DNA of 64,000 nucleotides from Rotaria sordida (taxonomy: Eukaryota; Rotifera; Eurotatoria; Philodinida; Philodinidae). The notes beneath the pieces are model-generated. The model was not told the DNA's origin, ran no database searches, and was given only the letters and a program-made list of their open reading frames with translations. Shown in pieces: positions 60,575 through 64,000 of this stretch. Where the stretch lies: positions 51,462-115,461 of the forward strand of contig CAJNOL010000651.1 of assembly GCA_905250125.1 (NCBI GenBank), in the 5' to 3' direction. How positions within the stretch are numbered: the stretch's first letter is position 1; each line of letters starts with the position of its first letter. The position numbers and the translations under genes are program-made.

Positions 60575-61872
60575 ATGGCTACAGATTCATCTCAAAACAA
60601 TAATCAAATAAATATAAGTGAAAATAGTATTTTACTCGATAAAACAACAATGTATATGGATGAAGAAGGTGAAGCAAACGTATCAAAATCAAACGAAAAA
60701 ACAAATGTTGAAGTACCATTATTATTAAATAATGAAACATTAACACGTAGAACTTCATTATCATCAACGAATTCAAAAACAAGTAATTGTCCTGATATAT
60801 GTCGAATATGTCATGGTGAAGGGACAAAAGATGAACCATTAGTATCTCCATGTTTATGTTTGGGTACAATGCAATATTTACATCAATCATGTTTACAACG
60901 TTGGATTAAAAGTTCCGGTTTAAAATCATGTGAATTATGTAAATTTGAATTAATAATGCATTCAGAAATAAAACCATTTAAACAAGTATTTAGAAAAAAA
61001 AAAAAGAATTTTCATTCTTTATTATTATTATTTTTTATTTATTTTAGTGGCAAAAATTAGAAATGAATGTTGTTGAAAGACGAAAAGTAATGTGTTCTGT
61101 TGCATTTAATTTAATTGCTGTTACTTGTGTTCTTTGGTCACTTTATGTTTTAATTGAAAAAACACGAGACGAAGTTAAAGCTGGAAAACTTCGTAAGTTT
61201 ATTTGATAGATTTTATTCTTCAGGAGATAATAAACATTTAATTTTTTTGTAGAATGGCCATTTTGGACTAAATTATTTGTTGTAGCCATTGGATTTACGG
61301 GAGGATTGGTACGAAACGAATTGAAATTATAGAGAATTTCGATTTGAAATTTTATTTCTGTTTTTTGTTTCTAGGTATTTCTTTATGTTCAATGTAAGAT
61401 GTATCTGCAGGTAAAATGAAATATTATGAAGAATAAGACTTCATCTTTGATTCTTTTAGCTTTGTATTCGTTGGAGACAATTTAATCAACGTATAATTAT
61501 TCATTCAATTAACGAACAACGACAACATGAAGCTAAATCTTCCGGTAAATAAATTTTATTTTATTTTCTAATCAATAGAAAATTCTTTTTGTTTTTGATG
61601 TTTGTTCTTTTTTTTCTTTTTGATCAGGAATAAAAAGTACAAATAATAATAATAATACTGACAATTGTATAGTGACAGTACTTGATTTAAATAATTTACC
61701 TCCATTAAATTCCAATACATCATTAACAACAATAGTTGGTAATAGTTCAAGAGATTCAACTTCTCGTCAATCGTTAATTATTGATCGTAATCAACGTCAT
61801 GAAAATAATTCTAATCGAAATGTTTTACATCGATTTTCAATATTTCATCGATCGGATCAATCTGAAACATAA
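60575..61872 (+). CDS. MARCHF8: MARCH1/8-type membrane E3 ubiquitin ligase
   Basis: Six exons (60575-60985, 61048-61192, 61253-61308, 61375-61410, 61460-61544, 61628-61872) give 325 residues. The RING-CH (C4HC3) finger spans residues 76-122: CRIC, CLC, H103, C106, C119, C122, with the MARCH8-typical [13 protein letters not shown] and [10 protein letters not shown]. Two membrane spans follow ([40 protein letters not shown]), joined by EWPFWTKL-like residues that are nearly identical to vertebrate MARCH1/8. It ubiquitinates and down-regulates membrane proteins in the endosomal route. The C-terminal tail is Asn/Ser-rich with no conserved motif that I recognise. The whole domain order and both spans match one family, so identity is firm; separation of MARCH1 from MARCH8 is not meaningful here. 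Confidence 0.92.
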
Positions 61873-63187
61873 AATATCTTTTTTTATTCTATTCAATTTT
61901 TTAAATTATAAATATATTTATATATAGATAGTTTATATCTTCGAATCTCGAATATTTTTGTTACGATAAACAAGTTTAAAACAGTGAGCCCTATTATTTT
62001 GTTATCTCTAACTAATATGTTTATTGGATAATAAATTTTTCAAAATCGATATTTTCTAGTCATATTTTTTTTTAGTGCAATGAGAAAAGCAAAAAAATTC
62101 TCTCCTTTTCCATTATTCATATTCTTACGGTGTCTTTTTTGTTTGTTCTCTTTATCTTGTCTTTGTCTCTTTCAAAAAAACTAATAATTTATGCTTTTTA
62201 TGGCAATTAACCGTATACTGTTGTTTTTTAGTGCTATTAGTTTAATTTTAAAAATTATCATAATAAAAGATAAGATCAAATATTATAATCTTTTTCGTGT
62301 TTTTTCTTCCTCGTAGAAAACGGTTTTTCCCAAATGTCTATTCCCTATATCGACATATTATAGCTATGCGAATGACTTTGTTATATTGCTATTAGCATAT
62401 AATATTGAATATTGACATTCGAAGTATAAATGCTTGTAGTTTATTAGAAGAGAAACAAAAATTAATATGAACAGGAACTGACAAAATATGAAAAAGTCTT
62501 AATTAAGATAAAACGTAAGAAATAATATGGTTTCATTCTTCTCTATATTGAATGATGTGATATTCTTAACTGTTTTTAGAAAAGAAAGCTGTCGATCCTA
62601 ATTAATAACTATTGAATCGTCGAATTAGTTACAGATAAAACATCGCATATAAACCTCCGTATCAACAATTAGATCTAGCAGGTGTCTGTTTCGAATTAAT
62701 CATTCGACTACGTACTTAATGAATAGTATCGCGTACGATTTTGCATTAGCACTCATCTTCTATTCATAGTTGCATTGAACGAAATTGCCTGGAGAATATT
62801 ATATATGTCAGTACTAGAGATGTGTGGGATAAGAATTCAAGTTTATATTTAATAAATATTCTAGAGTTTTAAGAAAATTATCATATAAATTAGAACATAA
62901 TTTAAGAGAGATGACCTAAAAAAGTGCTAGTTGTCGACAAAATAAATAAACAATATTGAAGAATTATTTTAGATGTGATATGAAGAAATTCTCGAATAGT
63001 TTTCTCTAGATCGAGATCAAAATCATTTGGTCCCATGCACGTCTAGTTAGTACCTGTTAAAGAAATGATATATCTTTCTTTAAAAATTTTCATATTTATC
63101 AGTTTTGACTAGATAAATATTCTCAGTTCTTGACTGTAAAAATAAAAAATAATTTATATATTTTTTTTGTTCTTCTGAGATACGATT
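61873..63187. other. Intergenic region with dispersed repeat
   Basis: There is 3' flank of the MARCH gene, AT-rich DNA, and a repeat copy at 62860-63060 shared with the phosphodiesterase intron. It ends about 130 bp before the DNAJC12 start. Confidence 0.6.
62860..63060. repeat. Dispersed repeat upstream of DNAJC12 (copy 2)
   Basis: It shares aagagagatgacctaaaaaa, tattgaagaatt, gtgatatgaagaaattct and gttttctctaga with 37590-37820 in the same order and orientation. Confidence 0.75.
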
Positions 63188-64000
63188 ATGGATCGCGTAA
63201 ATATGGATGCATTGTTTACAAATCAACGTAATGAATCTGATGATTACTATACAATTCTTGGATGTGATGAACTTTCAAATGTATGTATTATATTACATAT
63301 TCTATTTTGTCTATGATTATTTTTTTCTAGAAAGATCAAATTCAAACTGAATATCGTATTCGAGCACTTCAATTACATCCAGATAAAAATTTAGATAATC
63401 CAACAGCAAGTAAATATTAGAAGATTTTCTTATTCTCTGTTTAATTTAATAGAATTTTTTTAGTGGAACAATTTAAAAAACTTCAAGAAGCTAAAGAAGT
63501 TTTATGTGATGATGTTCAACGTAAAGCATATAATTATTGGCGTAATAGTCATATAAGTGTACCATGGAAAACATGGCAATCAATCAACGAACGAAGTCAA
63601 CCGGTAAGAAAAGACAATAGGAAAAAAACAACACAGCTGCTCGTTTTCTCTTTTCAAATACTTTTTTAATGAGACTTATTCAATCTTTTTCACGTTTAAG
63701 TAAAAACATAACATCAAAAGAACATATAGAGAGCATACGTAATCGCCTGCGGTCACTATTCGAAAAGAAAAACAAAAAAAAAATAACAATAATCATCATT
63801 CTCTTCACTATCTCATTTTTCATTCATTTTCATCTGTCCGCCCTACTGATCGAACAAGTTTTTGCAATCGTTCGTTTCTTCTTTTTTTCTTTTCTGTACA
63901 CAAAATAACATGACGAAGAAAATATCACATATACTGTTGAAAAAAACAAATACAAATACATCATTAATTTAAGTTTTAATCCATTTTGTTTGTGAAGAAA
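63188..64000 (+). CDS. DNAJC12: DnaJ homologue subfamily C member 12 (3' partial)
   Basis: Three exons are visible (63188-63280, 63331-63409, 63464-63603), encoding 104 residues; the final exon(s) lie beyond the window. The sequence follows human DNAJC12 closely: DDYYTILGCDELSN, YRIRALQLHPDKNLDNP with the HPD tripeptide, EQFKKLQEAKEVLCDD, and WRNSHISVPWKTWQS. DNAJC12 is a small J-domain co-chaperone of Hsp70 needed for folding of aromatic amino-acid hydroxylases. The C-terminal signature of the family is not in view. Bases 63604-64000 are intron or flank: AT-rich, with no acceptor that I can defend. The J domain is unrelated in detail to that of DNAJC28 at the other end of the window. Confidence 0.88.

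Noticed and set aside
1-64000. Whole-window palindrome (J-domain genes at both ends, RAWUL genes mirrored inside)
   Set aside because: The end genes are different families (DNAJC28 and DNAJC12), and no other gene pair is mirrored. Only the RAWUL genes and their upstream DNA are duplicated.
1-64000. CRISPR arrays, bacterial operons, or telomeric arrays
   Set aside because: No regularly spaced repeat-spacer array, no prokaryotic gene organisation, and no telomere-like tandem repeat was found.

Overview
The window is strongly AT-rich nuclear DNA from a small-genome animal. Genes carry many short introns (mostly 50-75 bp, GT...AG, T-rich acceptors) and A/T-ending codons, and several encode clearly metazoan proteins: a MARCH1/8-type ligase, a PDE5/6/11-type phosphodiesterase, DNAJC12 and DNAJC28. 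A tRNA-Ile(UAU) gene with an intron is also eukaryotic. I suspect a bdelloid rotifer (Rotaria/Adineta-like) from the gene style and the many hairpin elements, but this is an impression, not proof. There is one 100-base assembly gap (50524-50623).

Layout. 1-4.2 kb: 3' part of DNAJC28, then an unrecognised low-complexity protein. 5.5-11.4 kb: two tandem LURP-one/tubby-C2-like genes, the second with a large nested inverted repeat in its intron. 13.8-15.2 kb: an hnRNP-like two-RRM protein. 18.1-19.8 kb (minus): a RAWUL-like protein ending in a CtBP-type PLDLS motif, with a recognisable upstream region. 25.8-27.3 kb: a UBA-like plus Josephin deubiquitinase. 30.2-31.2 kb: a divergent RRM-repeat protein. 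33.5-40.9 kb: a 17-exon GAF-GAF-phosphodiesterase ending in a CaaX box, with an antisense gene inside intron 1 that also ends in a CaaX box. 44.3 kb: tRNA-Ile. 46.4-48.6 kb (minus): two unrecognised proteins and an EF-hand protein. 48.6-55.0 kb: gene-free and repeat-rich (hAT-type MITE, foldbacks, CG-rich palindromic clusters). 55.0-56.5 kb: intronless trehalase. 57.8-59.4 kb: the second RAWUL/PLDLS paralogue, in opposite orientation to the first, with matching exon structure and promoter. 60.6-61.9 kb: MARCH8-like E3. 63.2 kb to the end: 5' part of DNAJC12.

The genes do not form one pathway. Recurring themes are ubiquitin (Josephin, MARCH8), chaperones (two J proteins), RNA binding (two RRM genes), cyclic-nucleotide and calcium signalling, and a duplicated putative co-repressor. 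The most unusual content is the mirrored RAWUL/PLDLS pair with its conserved upstream DNA, the nested CaaX genes, the UBA-Josephin architecture, and a set of long foldback elements that share a loop-proximal motif.
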